Below, piece by piece: positions 8,629-17,442 of a stretch of DNA of 64,000 nt. Location: positions 186,001-250,000 of the forward strand of contig JAFVHP010000044.1 in the NCBI GenBank assembly GCA_017474455.1, read 5' to 3'. The translations under genes were made by a program, and so were the position numbers. A model generated the notes under the pieces. That model did not search any database. It saw only the letters and a program-made list of their open reading frames with translations, and was not told the DNA's origin. This DNA is from Lachnospiraceae bacterium. Its GTDB lineage: Bacteria; Bacillota; Clostridia; Lachnospirales; Lachnospiraceae. Every line of letters begins with the position of its first letter. Positions within the stretch are counted from its first letter, which is position 1.

Positions 8629-9336
8629 TCAAAAAATGAGTGCGGGATTTGACCCCTGCTGCTGTCTGCGTTCCATGCATTCCGCACCCAGATTGACCCA
8701 GCTTGCGCAATGGTCCAGGATAACGGAATCCGACGTAATGACATACTCCTTCTGATACAGCGCACGGTCCACATCTTTCCGTATCTGCACATCCAGTTCG
8801 AAGGGATAAGGCTCTGCTGTCTCCGCCAGCAGCGTCTTCAGCCTGCCGGAATTGGAGACCGGCTCATCCAGCAGGATATTCACCTTCCGGACCTCTGCCT
8901 CCCGCAGGACGTCAAAGAGGAGCTTTATCCCTTCCGCCGTCTGCGGAATGATCCGGTAAGTCCCCCTCATGGCAGCAAGGTCGCGGACGCAGCCGTCCAT
9001 CCCAATTAGCAGGATAGAGTCACTGAGCATCACTTCCAGTGTAATGATGATGTTGAAACCGTCGATCCAGACTTCCTGTCCCGCGAGCAGATCCAACGGG
9101 ACCTGCCGTTCCCTTCTGCCGACGAGCTGCTCCCCGGTGGCGGCGCACCGCATGATTGCCAGGCGCTGCCTTTCGGAAAGCAGAAAATGATTCCCGACAA
9201 AAGTCGCGGCCTGCTTCAGGTCATATCCCTCATTAATGAGATAACAGACATGCCGGGAAGCGGTCCGCATCTTTTCTATTGCGGCCGGCGAAAAGTTCTG
9301 TTCGTCTTCCGGCACGTAGCCTCTCTTCGCGTTCAT
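8629..9336 (-). CDS. DUF434-family PIN-like domain protein
   Basis: This 235-residue conserved protein has WIDGFNIIITLE, an acidic MDGCVRDLA segment, LLDEPVSNSG and a late VITSDSVILD. These are spaced acidic residues as in PIN-like nuclease folds, and match the DUF434/DUF5616 family as I recall it. The role is unknown. GGAGG precedes the ATG at 9336. It is divergent from the lipoprotein gene at 9505. Confidence 0.7.
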   Translation of the reverse strand: MNAKRGYVPEDEQNFSPAAIEKMRTASRHVCYLINEGYDLKQAATFVGNHFLLSERQRLAIMRCAATGEQLVGRRERQVPLDLLAGQEVWIDGFNIIITLEVMLSDSILLIGMDGCVRDLAAMRGTYRIIPQTAEGIKLLFDVLREAEVRKVNILLDEPVSNSGRLKTLLAETAEPYPFELDVQIRKDVDRALYQKEYVITSDSVILDHCASWVNLGAECMERRQQQGSNPALIF

Positions 9337-9504
9337 ACTGTATGGACCTCCGGTCTTTTTCCGGCGCTGTGATCTGTCCCGATTTCTTCACGGCTTCATC
9401 ATATCACGCTTTACTGCGGACCGCTTTTTGTATACTATTTTTGTGTTGCCGTTTTGCGCATATCAGACAAAGAAACGTGCAAACGATACCGGGGAGTTGA
9501 GATA

Positions 9505-10566
9505 ATGAAAGTCAGCCGAAGTATAATGGGCAGGTTCAAAGCTTTTTTAGCGACCGCACTTATTCTTATATTGTGTATTCCTGTTTTTTCCGCCTGTTCG
9601 GCAACGCCTCAAAAGTCTGCTCTCCGGGTGCTCATCATCCCTAAATTTGAGATCGGCGAAATGAGCGGGGACTTCCCGGGGGAAGCCCAGCTTTTCTACG
9701 AAGAATACTGCCCGGGCTGCGGGGAGGTCGAGATACCGCATATGCCGCCGGGCGCCCATTTCTATTTCAACGAAGAGAACGGTGCCGGCATCCTGGTTAC
9801 CGGTGAGGGCAAGACCGCCACAGCGCTTTCGATGTCGGCAGTCCTTTCCTCTGAACTCTATGATCATTCCGACACTGCCATCGTTTCCGTCGGCTGTGCC
9901 GGCGGCAGCGTGATGCAATGCATGCTTGGCGACGTGATCCTTGTCACTGCCGCGTGCGATTACGATCTCGGGCATCATGTGGACGTCCTTGAAAGGAGAA
10001 AGACCAACACCCGTATCATGTGGTTTCCGGACGATTCCTATGCGGCGTATGAATTCAAGCTGCTGAACGCGGACCTTTGCGATACGGTTTATGAGATGAT
10101 CAAAGACTGTCCGCTCCGGTCTACGGAAGAGGCAAAGGCGGTCATGACGGAAAACTACGCGGCCTACGGAAAAAAGGACTTTCTTCCGGCCGTCAGGAAG
10201 GGTACCGCTCTTACAGGGGATAATTACTGGAAAGGCATCTACGGGCATGCGACGGCAGACTTCATCGCGGATTATTACGGATGTCCGGACCCGTATATGG
10301 CGACGGAAATGGAAGAAATAGCGGTCGCGAATACGGCGCAGTGCTTTGGCCTGCTGGACCGTCTCGTTTCACTGCGCGTCATCGTAAACATGGATGTATT
10401 CATGAAAGGTGAGACGCCGGAGAGCACCTGGGGCGAATACAGCACTTTCAGCAAAAAGGTTGAAAACGATAACACCGAGACCCTGGATATCTTTGAACCG
10501 GCTATGCACAACCTGTTTGATACTTCGCGCATCGTGATCGACGCGGCGCTGGACGGCGGGCTGTGA
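9505..10566 (+). CDS. Lipoprotein of the purine nucleoside permease (NUP) family
   Basis: This 353-residue protein has a lipobox FSAC (C31). The body matches the NUP family, which has a nucleoside phosphorylase-like fold: LRVLIIPKFEIGEMSGDFPGEA, GILVTGEGKTATALSMSA, SVGCAGG, and the conserved ALTGDNYWKG...ATEMEEIA block. The family is named for nucleoside transport, but the fold suggests ligand binding or enzymatic activity at the cell surface. The start is ATG 9505, after GGGGAG, not the upstream in-frame codon. The tyrosine-phosphatase lipoprotein follows 51 bp downstream. Confidence 0.8.
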   Translation: MKVSRSIMGRFKAFLATALILILCIPVFSACSATPQKSALRVLIIPKFEIGEMSGDFPGEAQLFYEEYCPGCGEVEIPHMPPGAHFYFNEENGAGILVTGEGKTATALSMSAVLSSELYDHSDTAIVSVGCAGGSVMQCMLGDVILVTAACDYDLGHHVDVLERRKTNTRIMWFPDDSYAAYEFKLLNADLCDTVYEMIKDCPLRSTEEAKAVMTENYAAYGKKDFLPAVRKGTALTGDNYWKGIYGHATADFIADYYGCPDPYMATEMEEIAVANTAQCFGLLDRLVSLRVIVNMDVFMKGETPESTWGEYSTFSKKVENDNTETLDIFEPAMHNLFDTSRIVIDAALDGGL

Positions 10567-10617
10567 GCAATATAATCAATATGCGGGAATAAAAAAGAAA
10601 GGATCGTTATCAAACAA

Positions 10618-11871
10618 ATGAAGAACGCAAAACTGGCAGTAATGATCACGGCTGTTCTTACGGCAGCCTCCATAAGCGCCTGCGCTATTCCCCAGGTAAG
10701 TATACCTGCGGCACCGGCGGCAGAGACGGAAACAGCGGCCGAAACAGCGGAACCGGACGTCGTGGAGGATACTGACGTCACGATACCGGAAATCGAGGCG
10801 GGTATAGAAGAAGTCAAAAAAGCCGGCAATATCCAGCTCACGGTCAGCCCCGATACCATGCGGGAGATGGGCTACGAGCCCGCGGATATCATTCTGGTCC
10901 GCATCGGTGATTCCGAAATGGAAATGCCCATCGGCACCGCCTATTCCGACGTGGACAACGGCAAGCCGCTGTGCTGCTTCAAGGTGAGTTCGGCGGATGG
11001 CCTTGAACATGCCACCCTTTCCATCAACTACGGAAACCTCCTGGAAGCCATGGGCCTTGGCACGATCAATAAGATCGATGCGGATCCCGGTTTTGAAGTC
11101 GTCTGGGCAGACGGCATAGATGAATCTGTACCTGTCTATATTTCCATGGTCGAAAAGCAGGGTTACACGGAATATGAGCTGCACAAGCTCACCGCCGTAC
11201 GTACCAATGAGCGCGCAGACTACGCAAAACTGACGGACGAAGAATATGCCAATTTCCGTGAAGTGGACACCTCCGGCATCAAGCCCGGGATCCTGTTCCG
11301 TTCTTCCTCTCCCATCGATCCGTCCCTGAACAGGAACGCGGAAGCGGATGCGGCTCTCCTTGCTGCAGGTGTAAAGACCATCGTCAACATGACGGATAAT
11401 GCGGAGGGCATGAAGGCTTACTCCGATTACGAACTTACCGCGTATTCGGACTGCAATATCATCGCCCTGAATATGGGCATGGATTTCTTCGCTGAGGATT
11501 TCAAGGAGCGTCTCGCGGAAGGATTCCGCTTTATGGCTGCCAATCCGGGGCCCTATCTCATCCACTGTAAAGAAGGAAAGGACCGCACAGGCTTTGCCGC
11601 CGCGATCCTTGAATGCCTGATGGGTGCCAATACCACTGAGGTCGTCCGTGACTTTATGCTGACCTTTTACAATTTCTACGATCTCTCCCCGGATTCGGAA
11701 CAGTACATGCAGATCGCGGACAGCAACATTAAAAAGACGCTCGCGGAGGCTTTCGGGATCGCGTCTCTTGATGACGAGGGTATAGATCTGTCCGCCTGCG
11801 CGGAAAATTATCTGAAAGAGATCGGTATGACGGACGAGGAGATACAGGCGCTGAAAGACTGCCTGCAGTGA
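10618..11871 (+). CDS. Secreted tyrosine-phosphatase-family lipoprotein
   Basis: This 417-residue protein has a lipobox SISAC (C22) and an Ala/Glu-rich spacer. A C-terminal dual-specificity/tyrosine phosphatase domain carries the CX5R signature HCKEGKDRTG (C317, R323). The segment LFRSSSPIDPSLNRN resembles the start of Y_phosphatase3-type domains. It should act outside the membrane, on phosphotyrosine, phosphoinositide-like or other phosphate esters. AAAGGA precedes the start. Confidence 0.8.
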   Translation: MKNAKLAVMITAVLTAASISACAIPQVSIPAAPAAETETAAETAEPDVVEDTDVTIPEIEAGIEEVKKAGNIQLTVSPDTMREMGYEPADIILVRIGDSEMEMPIGTAYSDVDNGKPLCCFKVSSADGLEHATLSINYGNLLEAMGLGTINKIDADPGFEVVWADGIDESVPVYISMVEKQGYTEYELHKLTAVRTNERADYAKLTDEEYANFREVDTSGIKPGILFRSSSPIDPSLNRNAEADAALLAAGVKTIVNMTDNAEGMKAYSDYELTAYSDCNIIALNMGMDFFAEDFKERLAEGFRFMAANPGPYLIHCKEGKDRTGFAAAILECLMGANTTEVVRDFMLTFYNFYDLSPDSEQYMQIADSNIKKTLAEAFGIASLDDEGIDLSACAENYLKEIGMTDEEIQALKDCLQ

Positions 11872-11891
11872 ACCGGAGGTGAGTCAAGGTA

Positions 11892-11919
11892 AGTCAAGGG
11901 GACCTGTCCCCCTGACTCC
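11892..11919. repeat. Dispersed palindromic repeat (AGTCA-GGGGACCTGTCCCC-TGACT), copy A
   Basis: A short palindrome with GGGGACCTGTCCCC core flanked by AGTCA and TGACT. It lies between the convergent phosphatase and hypA genes. Related copies are at 38771 and 42534, with a half copy at 19658. Confidence 0.7.
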
Positions 11920-11929
11920 GGAATGCTTT

Positions 11930-12274
11930 CTATTCCGCCTCGATCTGTTTGATCACGCACTCATTGCCCTGCACCAGCCATGTTTCGCCGCTGTGGCAAT
12001 AAGGGCATTCGCGGCCGTACTTTACCGTTTCGTAATCCTGACCGCATGAAGAGCACCTGGTGACCGCAGGTATCGTCTCGATGATGAGACGGCAATCCTG
12101 CAGCACCGGGTGCCTTTTTTTGAAATAGTTCCAGCAGTCTTCGAAGTAGTCCGTCACGATGCCGGACACCTCGCCCACCCGGAGCGTCACGCTTCCGATG
12201 CGGACGAGGCCTTCCTCGCGGGCAGTGTCCTCCAGCGTCTTCGCCAGATGGATGATGATCCCCATTTCGTGCAT
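11930..12274 (-). CDS. hypA: HypA-family nickel insertion protein
   Basis: This 114-residue HypA-family protein begins MHEM, giving the N-terminal Met-His-Glu nickel site. It has two zinc-binding CxxC pairs (CSSC and CPYC). It delivers nickel to an apo-enzyme, classically [NiFe] hydrogenase, with HypB. It is last in a five-gene minus-strand operon and starts 20 bp after the flavoprotein stop. The ribosome site is weak. No hydrogenase subunit, hypC, hypD, hypE or hypF is seen here. Confidence 0.9.
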   Translation of the reverse strand: MHEMGIIIHLAKTLEDTAREEGLVRIGSVTLRVGEVSGIVTDYFEDCWNYFKKRHPVLQDCRLIIETIPAVTRCSSCGQDYETVKYGRECPYCHSGETWLVQGNECVIKQIEAE

Positions 12275-12294
12275 GCTGCTGCCCTGTTTCCGTA

Positions 12295-15216
12295 TCAGTC
12301 TTTCATCAGTTCATTGATATCCACGCCGTTGCCGGTATGGGGATGGGTCTTGTGGAATTCCTTTGTCGCCTCGTTATACTCTTTGCGCTTCTGGCGCATG
12401 ATCTTCGCTTCTTCGGAGCCGCTGTTCTTAATGATATCGAAGCCGCGCTTGACCGCGTAGCCAAGGAGTCCGCCCACTTTATCCTCTGCCCGGCGCATAT
12501 CCGAAGCCTCCGGATGGTCGCGGTGCAGGTGGATCGCGTCGAACTCGCAGCGTGTGGTGCAGAGGCCGCAGCCGATGCACTTGTTGGGATCGACGATGCT
12601 GGCTCCGCAGGAAAGGCACCGGGAAGTCTCCGTATGGACCTGCTCCTCGGTAAGGAACAGGCGGTTATCCGTAAAGCCGTTCTTATAATCGACGGAAGGA
12701 TCGACGGCCGGTACCTGGCGCTTTGCTTCGTCATAGGAGTCGATCGCGATGTTCTCCTTATCCAGTGACTTGAAGTACCTGCGGTCGCGGCCGAGGGTCT
12801 GGGATACGTTGTTTTTGGAAACGAAGCGGATCAGGGATTCCGCCGCTTCATGTCCCTGGCCGATGGCGTCGATCACGAACTTGGGCCCTGTGTAGACGTC
12901 GCCGCCGACAAAGACGGCCGGATCCGCGGTCTGGTAAGTGAAAGGATCCGCGACGGGGTAATTGCCGTGATGGAAAGTCACGGCCGTGCCTTCCAGGAGG
13001 CTGCCCCATTCGATAGCCTGGCCAATGGCAAAGATGATCCTGTCCGCGGAGACCGTGACGGTATCGTCTTCGTCATACTTCGGTGCAAATTTTCCGTCGG
13101 CGTCGATGGTGGAAAGGCACTTCTTCAGGACGATCCCGGTCACATGGCCCTTATCGTCCGTCAGGACTTCCTTCGGGCCCCAGCCAGCATTGATCTGCAC
13201 ATTTTCTTCTTCCGCCTCTTCGATCTCTTCGGGCGATGCGGGCATGGTCTCGCGGGATTCCAGGCAGTACATGGAGACTGTGCCGGCGCCCTTCCTGTGG
13301 GCTGTCCTCGCGCAGTCGATCGCGACGTTGCCGCCGCCGATGACGACCACGTCGCCGGTCATATCTTTCGAAGTATCCGAAAGGGCCTTTTCAAGGAAGC
13401 GTACCGCGATATCTGTGCCTTCGGCGGTGTCCCCGGGCACACCGGGAAGCCTTCCGCCTTGGCAGCCGATGGCGATATAGAAAGCCTCGTAACCCTGCTT
13501 TTTCAGTTCTTCGATTGTGACGTCCTTGCCGACTTCCACGCCGCAGCGGATCTCGGCGCCCATTTCGCGGATGACGTCGATCTCGGCGTCGATCACGTCC
13601 TTCTCCAGTTTGAAGGAAGGGATGCCGTAGGTCATCATGCCGCCGGGCTTTTTGTTCTTTTCGAAAACGGTGGGCTTATAGCCTCTCTCCGCCAGGTAGT
13701 AGGCGCAGGAAAGGCCGGCGGGGCCCGCGCCGATGATGGCGATCTTCTGGTCCCATGTGCCTTTCACCTTATTGATAAGCTTCTTCGGTATATAACGGGT
13801 CTCCGCGTGCAGGTCGCGCTCCGCGAGGAACTTCTTGACGTCGTCGATCGCGACGGGCTGATCGATGGTGCCCCTGGTGCAGGCGTCTTCACAGCGCTTG
13901 TTGCAGACACGGCCGCAGATCGCGGGGAACGGGTTCTCACGCTTGATCAGCGCTAGCGCTTCGTCGTAGCGGCCCTGGTTCGCCATTTTCAGGTAGCCCT
14001 GGATCGGCACATGAGCAGGGCATGCGGTCTTGCAGGGGGCTGTGCCGGTCCTGTGCGTGTTGACACGGGCGGTATCCCGGTAATTTTCGTCCCATGCGTA
14101 CTTGCCCCAGCGGACCTTGTCCGGCAGGATCGCCTGAGGATATTTCACCTCGGTGCCGTCCTTCTGGCAGAGCTTCTGGCCGAGCTTCACGGCGCCGGCG
14201 GGGCAGACCTCCACGCAGCGCCCGCAGGCCACGCAGTTCTCTTTTTCGACTTTCGCGGTGTACGCGCTCCTGGACATGTTCGGTGTGTTGAACAGGAGCG
14301 AGGTGCGCAGCGCGTTGCAGATCTGGACGTTGCAGTTGCAGATGTCGAAGATGTGGTCCGTACCGTCGATATTCGTCACCTGGTGGACATAGCCGTTGTC
14401 CTCGGCCTTCTGCAGGATCTCCAGTGCTTCTTCCTTCGTGATGTAATGGGCGCGGCCGGTCTCAACGGTATAATCAGCCATATCGCCCACCTGGATGCAC
14501 CAGTCCTGCTCGTCGTCGGTGCAGCCCTCGCCGATCTTGGCGCGGGAATAGCGGCAGGAGCAGATGCCGGCGGAAAGATGCCCGTCGTACTTCTGCAGCC
14601 AGTAGGAGATCTTCTCCAGGCTCAGCGCCTGTCTTTCCGCGCTGACTTCCTTTTCAACGGGGATGACGTGCATGCCGATGCCGTCTCCGCCGGGACGGAC
14701 CATGGGAGTGATGTGCTCCAGCGGCAGGAAAGTCATGCGTTCGAACATCTTCGCGACGGCCGGGTTCTTATCGACGCGGTCGACCGAGGAATTGAACAGC
14801 TCCGCGCTGCCCGGGACGAAATAGCTCGTACGGTAGCGTTTCTCCTTCGGGGCTCCCGGGATCGAGCCGTTGTCGTCGTAGTGGTCGCCGTAGTCGTACT
14901 CGACGAAACCGTGGACACAGAGCAGGTCCAGCGTCTCTTTGAACTTTTCCCGGCTCATGCGGCCTTTCTGCATTTCGAAGAGCTGTTCTTCGGTATACCA
15001 GGCGCGCTGCTTCATGGACAGGGCAATATCCACCTCGTCCTCGTTCAGTATCTCGCGCAGGCCCCAGTACTCTTCGTCCGTCGTCTTCAGGCCGAACAGC
15101 TTGTGCGGCACGTTGTCGGTGATCTTCGCGCCCAGCTTCGCGTATTTCTTCTGTTTGACCGGTTCGCCGTCATATTTAGATTTGGTTTCCGGGTTTCTGT
15201 CGTAGGTTTCAGGCAT
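12295..15216 (-). CDS. Large iron-sulfur flavoprotein: N-terminal module, ferredoxin motif, GltD-like FAD/NADPH domain, C-terminal ferredoxin
   Basis: This 973-residue protein starts at ATG 15216 with AAGGAG upstream; the in-frame TTG at 15234 overlaps that site. The order is: an N-terminal ~310-residue module with Cys clusters (CSCRYS, CNCNVQIC); a ferredoxin motif CVACGRCVEVCPAG at ~325; a glutamate-synthase small-subunit-like domain (CKTACPAHVPIQGYL ~395, FAD site IIGAGPAGLSCA ~494, NAD(P) site VIGGGNVAIDCA ~625); and a C-terminal cluster CIGCGLCTTRCEFDA ~884. It is probably a cytoplasmic NAD(P)H:acceptor electron-transfer unit. Its setting between hypB and hypA suggests a link to nickel enzyme activation or electron supply (inference). 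Confidence 0.8.
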   Translation of the reverse strand: MPETYDRNPETKSKYDGEPVKQKKYAKLGAKITDNVPHKLFGLKTTDEEYWGLREILNEDEVDIALSMKQRAWYTEEQLFEMQKGRMSREKFKETLDLLCVHGFVEYDYGDHYDDNGSIPGAPKEKRYRTSYFVPGSAELFNSSVDRVDKNPAVAKMFERMTFLPLEHITPMVRPGGDGIGMHVIPVEKEVSAERQALSLEKISYWLQKYDGHLSAGICSCRYSRAKIGEGCTDDEQDWCIQVGDMADYTVETGRAHYITKEEALEILQKAEDNGYVHQVTNIDGTDHIFDICNCNVQICNALRTSLLFNTPNMSRSAYTAKVEKENCVACGRCVEVCPAGAVKLGQKLCQKDGTEVKYPQAILPDKVRWGKYAWDENYRDTARVNTHRTGTAPCKTACPAHVPIQGYLKMANQGRYDEALALIKRENPFPAICGRVCNKRCEDACTRGTIDQPVAIDDVKKFLAERDLHAETRYIPKKLINKVKGTWDQKIAIIGAGPAGLSCAYYLAERGYKPTVFEKNKKPGGMMTYGIPSFKLEKDVIDAEIDVIREMGAEIRCGVEVGKDVTIEELKKQGYEAFYIAIGCQGGRLPGVPGDTAEGTDIAVRFLEKALSDTSKDMTGDVVVIGGGNVAIDCARTAHRKGAGTVSMYCLESRETMPASPEEIEEAEEENVQINAGWGPKEVLTDDKGHVTGIVLKKCLSTIDADGKFAPKYDEDDTVTVSADRIIFAIGQAIEWGSLLEGTAVTFHHGNYPVADPFTYQTADPAVFVGGDVYTGPKFVIDAIGQGHEAAESLIRFVSKNNVSQTLGRDRRYFKSLDKENIAIDSYDEAKRQVPAVDPSVDYKNGFTDNRLFLTEEQVHTETSRCLSCGASIVDPNKCIGCGLCTTRCEFDAIHLHRDHPEASDMRRAEDKVGGLLGYAVKRGFDIIKNSGSEEAKIMRQKRKEYNEATKEFHKTHPHTGNGVDINELMKD

Positions 15217-15237
15217 AGCGTTCTCCTTCCGCAAATA

Positions 15238-15906
15238 TCACAAAGCTTCCGCCTTCTCCAGAAGCCATGCTTCCCATTCCTGCATTCCGTCTCTGGTCTT
15301 CGCGCTGACCGGGAAAACGGCGATGTCCGGATTCAGCGCCTTCGCACGCCGGCATGCCGCGTCAATGTCAAAATCAAAATACGGAGCCGCGTCCATTTTG
15401 GTGATGATCAGCGCATCGCTCTCCGCGAACATCAGCGGATATTTCAGCGGCTTGTCGTCCCCTTCGGGGAGGCTTAAGATCATCACTTTCAGATGAGCGC
15501 CCGTATCGAATTCGGCCGGGCAGATGAGGTTCCCCACGTTCTCGAGGAAGATGATCCGGGGTGATCCCTCGAATGCTCCGAATGCCTCCAGAGATTCTCT
15601 GGTCATCACCGCGTCCATGTGGCAGCACCCGCCGGTGTGCACCTGGATGCTCTTTGCTCCCAGCGCCTCTATCGCCGCCGCGTCCACGTCCGAAGCGATG
15701 TCGGCTTCCATGACCCCGATCTCCAGTCCGGGTTCTCTCTCCCTGAGGTCCGTGATCGTCCGCGAGATCAGTGTCGTCTTGCCGCTCCCCGCCGCGCTCA
15801 TCAGGTTGATGAGAAAGATGCCCTTCTCCTTCAGCTCACCGCGCAGTATTTCGGCATCCGCGTCGTTCGACGAGAGCGCATTCTTGTTCAATTCAATGAC
15901 TTTCAT
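15238..15906 (-). CDS. hypB: HypB-family nickel GTPase (paralogue 2)
   Basis: This 222-residue SIMIBI-class GTPase has a P-loop GSGKTT, acidic EADIASDVDA, and the metal-site segment HTGGCCHMDA. The specificity motif is TKMD instead of the usual NKxD. It works with HypA in nickel delivery. Its start overlaps the stop of the upstream hypB paralogue by 4 bp, so the two are translationally coupled. The altered G4 motif suggests changed guanine specificity or a partner role. Confidence 0.88.
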   Translation of the reverse strand: MKVIELNKNALSSNDADAEILRGELKEKGIFLINLMSAAGSGKTTLISRTITDLREREPGLEIGVMEADIASDVDAAAIEALGAKSIQVHTGGCCHMDAVMTRESLEAFGAFEGSPRIIFLENVGNLICPAEFDTGAHLKVMILSLPEGDDKPLKYPLMFAESDALIITKMDAAPYFDFDIDAACRRAKALNPDIAVFPVSAKTRDGMQEWEAWLLEKAEAL

Positions 15907-16772
15907 CGCTCTGCCCTGCTTTCCGCGGTCGGGTACCCTGCGGTCCTGTCCACGGGCGCTCCCTCGATCCTGCCTCCTTCGCGATTCGGCGATCCTGCGA
16001 TCCTGCCTTTGGGCGACCCTTCGATCCTGTCCCTGAGCCAGCTCACAAAAGGCTCAAAACCTTCCCCGGTCCTGCCCGAAAGCGGGAAGACCGGCATCTC
16101 TTCGTTCAGCGCCCGCACATTCCTGACGCAGCGGTCCAGGTCGAAGTCAAACACTTCCGCCGTATCGGTCTTGTTCACCAGGAGGCACTCCGAGACCGTG
16201 AACATCAGAGGATATTTCAGCGGTTTGTCGTCGCCTTCCGGCACGCTGAGGATCATAAGCTTTAAGTCCGCGCCAACGTCGAATTCGGCCGGGCAGACCA
16301 GGTTCCCGACATTCTCCAGGAATACGATACGGGGGCAGGCCGTGCCGCTGTCGTTGCTGTCACGGCCGTCTATGCTGTCTCCGCTCCCGCTGCTGCCCGC
16401 TCCCTCGTTTTCCCCGCACAGGGCTTTCAGCCCGCGCAGTGTCATCGCCGCGTCCATATGGCATGAGCCGCCGGTATGGAGCTGCACTGTCTTCGCGCCG
16501 CGTTCTGCTACGGTCCTGGCGTCCACATCCGCGTCCACGTCGGCTTCGATCACGCCGACTGTACCCGGAAATCCGGCGGGCGGATCCTCCCGCAGAGCAT
16601 CGATCAGCCGGCAGAGGATCGTCGTCTTGCCGGCGCCCGGGGAAGCCATCAGGTTCACCAGATAAATGCCGTGCTCATTGCAGAAATCCCGCACTTCCTG
16701 CGCGTACTTTTCATTCTCTTCTTCGACGCCCGCGCGGACGTCGATGATGTCGAAGCGAAGGTCCGCAGTCAT
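15903..16772 (-). CDS. hypB: HypB-family nickel GTPase (paralogue 1) with repeat-rich C-terminal tail
   Basis: This 289-residue paralogue has P-loop GAGKTT, HTGGSCHMDA and an intact G4 motif NKTD. Two features are odd. A Ser/Gly/Asp-rich insertion (about 128-153) sits before the CPRIVFLENVGN segment. The C-terminal ~40 residues are low complexity, made of R-I-x-G-x-P units. The conserved domain ends near EPFVSWLRDRI, as in paralogue 2. It begins one base after the small acidic protein stop. Confidence 0.85.
   Translation of the reverse strand: MTADLRFDIIDVRAGVEEENEKYAQEVRDFCNEHGIYLVNLMASPGAGKTTILCRLIDALREDPPAGFPGTVGVIEADVDADVDARTVAERGAKTVQLHTGGSCHMDAAMTLRGLKALCGENEGAGSSGSGDSIDGRDSNDSGTACPRIVFLENVGNLVCPAEFDVGADLKLMILSVPEGDDKPLKYPLMFTVSECLLVNKTDTAEVFDFDLDRCVRNVRALNEEMPVFPLSGRTGEGFEPFVSWLRDRIEGSPKGRIAGSPNREGGRIEGAPVDRTAGYPTAESRAER
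15925..16040. repeat. Degenerate short repeat encoding the HypB C-terminal tail
   Basis: Recurrent CGATCCTG-type units 15-27 bases apart give the tail motif R-I-E/A-G-S/A-P in the minus-strand frame. The spacing keeps the frame. It ends at the overlap with the second hypB. Confidence 0.6.
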
Positions 16773-16773
16773 G

Positions 16774-16992
16774 TCAGACGTCCCGCACTTCTATCTCGTC
16801 CGCGGCTTCGTTAAGCGCGTCGATCACGTCGTCAAGGTATTCCAGGGCATCCGTCAGGACATCGGAGATCCCTTTCTCTTCGTCGTAATCCGCCTCGATC
16901 TCGACCACGGCATCCTTTATTGCTTCCAGATATTCCGTGATGTCCCACAGTTTTTCTTCGTTCCGCGCCTTAGGGTCTATTTCGATCTTCAT
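16774..16992 (-). CDS. Small acidic protein of unknown function, first gene of the hyp-type operon
   Basis: This 72-residue predicted helical, acidic protein (MKIEIDPKARNEEKLWDITEY and a DALEYLDDVIDALNEAADEIE end) starts at ATG 16992, because AAGGAG lies just upstream and the longer open frame has no such site. It precedes hypB by one base. I do not recognise a family. The position suggests a carrier or adaptor for the HypB/HypA system. Confidence 0.7.
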   Translation of the reverse strand: MKIEIDPKARNEEKLWDITEYLEAIKDAVVEIEADYDEEKGISDVLTDALEYLDDVIDALNEAADEIEVRDV

Positions 16993-17114
16993 GAAATCAT
17001 TCTCCTTTTCCGGCTGTGGATCCCGGTATTCAAGTCCGTTTCCCCTGCGGTCCCGCTTTTGGTGCGGCGCCCGGATCCATGCAGCTTCAACCTTATGATA
17101 GCAACATTCCGGCA

Positions 17115-17429
17115 CTAAGAAAACTGCTTCCGCTCCGGGAGTTCGTCATACATTGCCTCCACCAGTTCCCTCAGAAATTCCTTATTCTCAATGTCGTCCA
17201 CAAGCAGCATTTCCTTAGCTCCCGTATAGGGAGTTTCCATGTCAGCGTCAGGCATCAGATCCATTGCAGCCTGCACGGGCTTTACGAGGAAGCGGTTATC
17301 GTAGATCCCTCCGAAGATCCTCCCCCTGTAATAGAGGATATACTCGCCCATCATGGCCCTGTAGGAAATGTCTTCCAGTCCCGACAGCTGTTCCAGTACA
17401 AATTCCAGGTATTCTCTGCTCGATGACAT
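17115..17429 (-). CDS. TfoX N-terminal domain protein
   Basis: This 104-residue protein matches the stand-alone TfoX-N family: YRAMMGEYILYYRGRIFGGIYDNRFLVK is the diagnostic core. The molecular role of stand-alone TfoX-N proteins is unknown. GAGGAGG precedes the ATG. It follows the fusion gene at 17443 on the same strand. Confidence 0.85.
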   Translation of the reverse strand: MSSSREYLEFVLEQLSGLEDISYRAMMGEYILYYRGRIFGGIYDNRFLVKPVQAAMDLMPDADMETPYTGAKEMLLVDDIENKEFLRELVEAMYDELPERKQFS

Positions 17430-17442
17430 TTAACCGGCCTCC

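Noticed and set aside
7049..8755. Plus-strand open frame of 568 codons opposite the fusion gene
   Set aside because: The minus strand carries two recognisable domains with a ribosome site. The antisense frame shows no domain or start signal.
12850..13956. Plus-strand frame of 368 codons
   Set aside because: Antisense shadow of the flavoprotein's FAD/NADPH domain.
14011..15477. Long plus-strand open frame (488 codons) opposite the iron-sulfur flavoprotein
   Set aside because: It lies antisense to a gene with clear FeS, FAD and NADPH motifs, and has no motifs of its own. High GC makes long antisense frames common.
11930..16992. [NiFe] hydrogenase locus
   Set aside because: No hydrogenase large or small subunit and no hypC, hypD, hypE or hypF is present.
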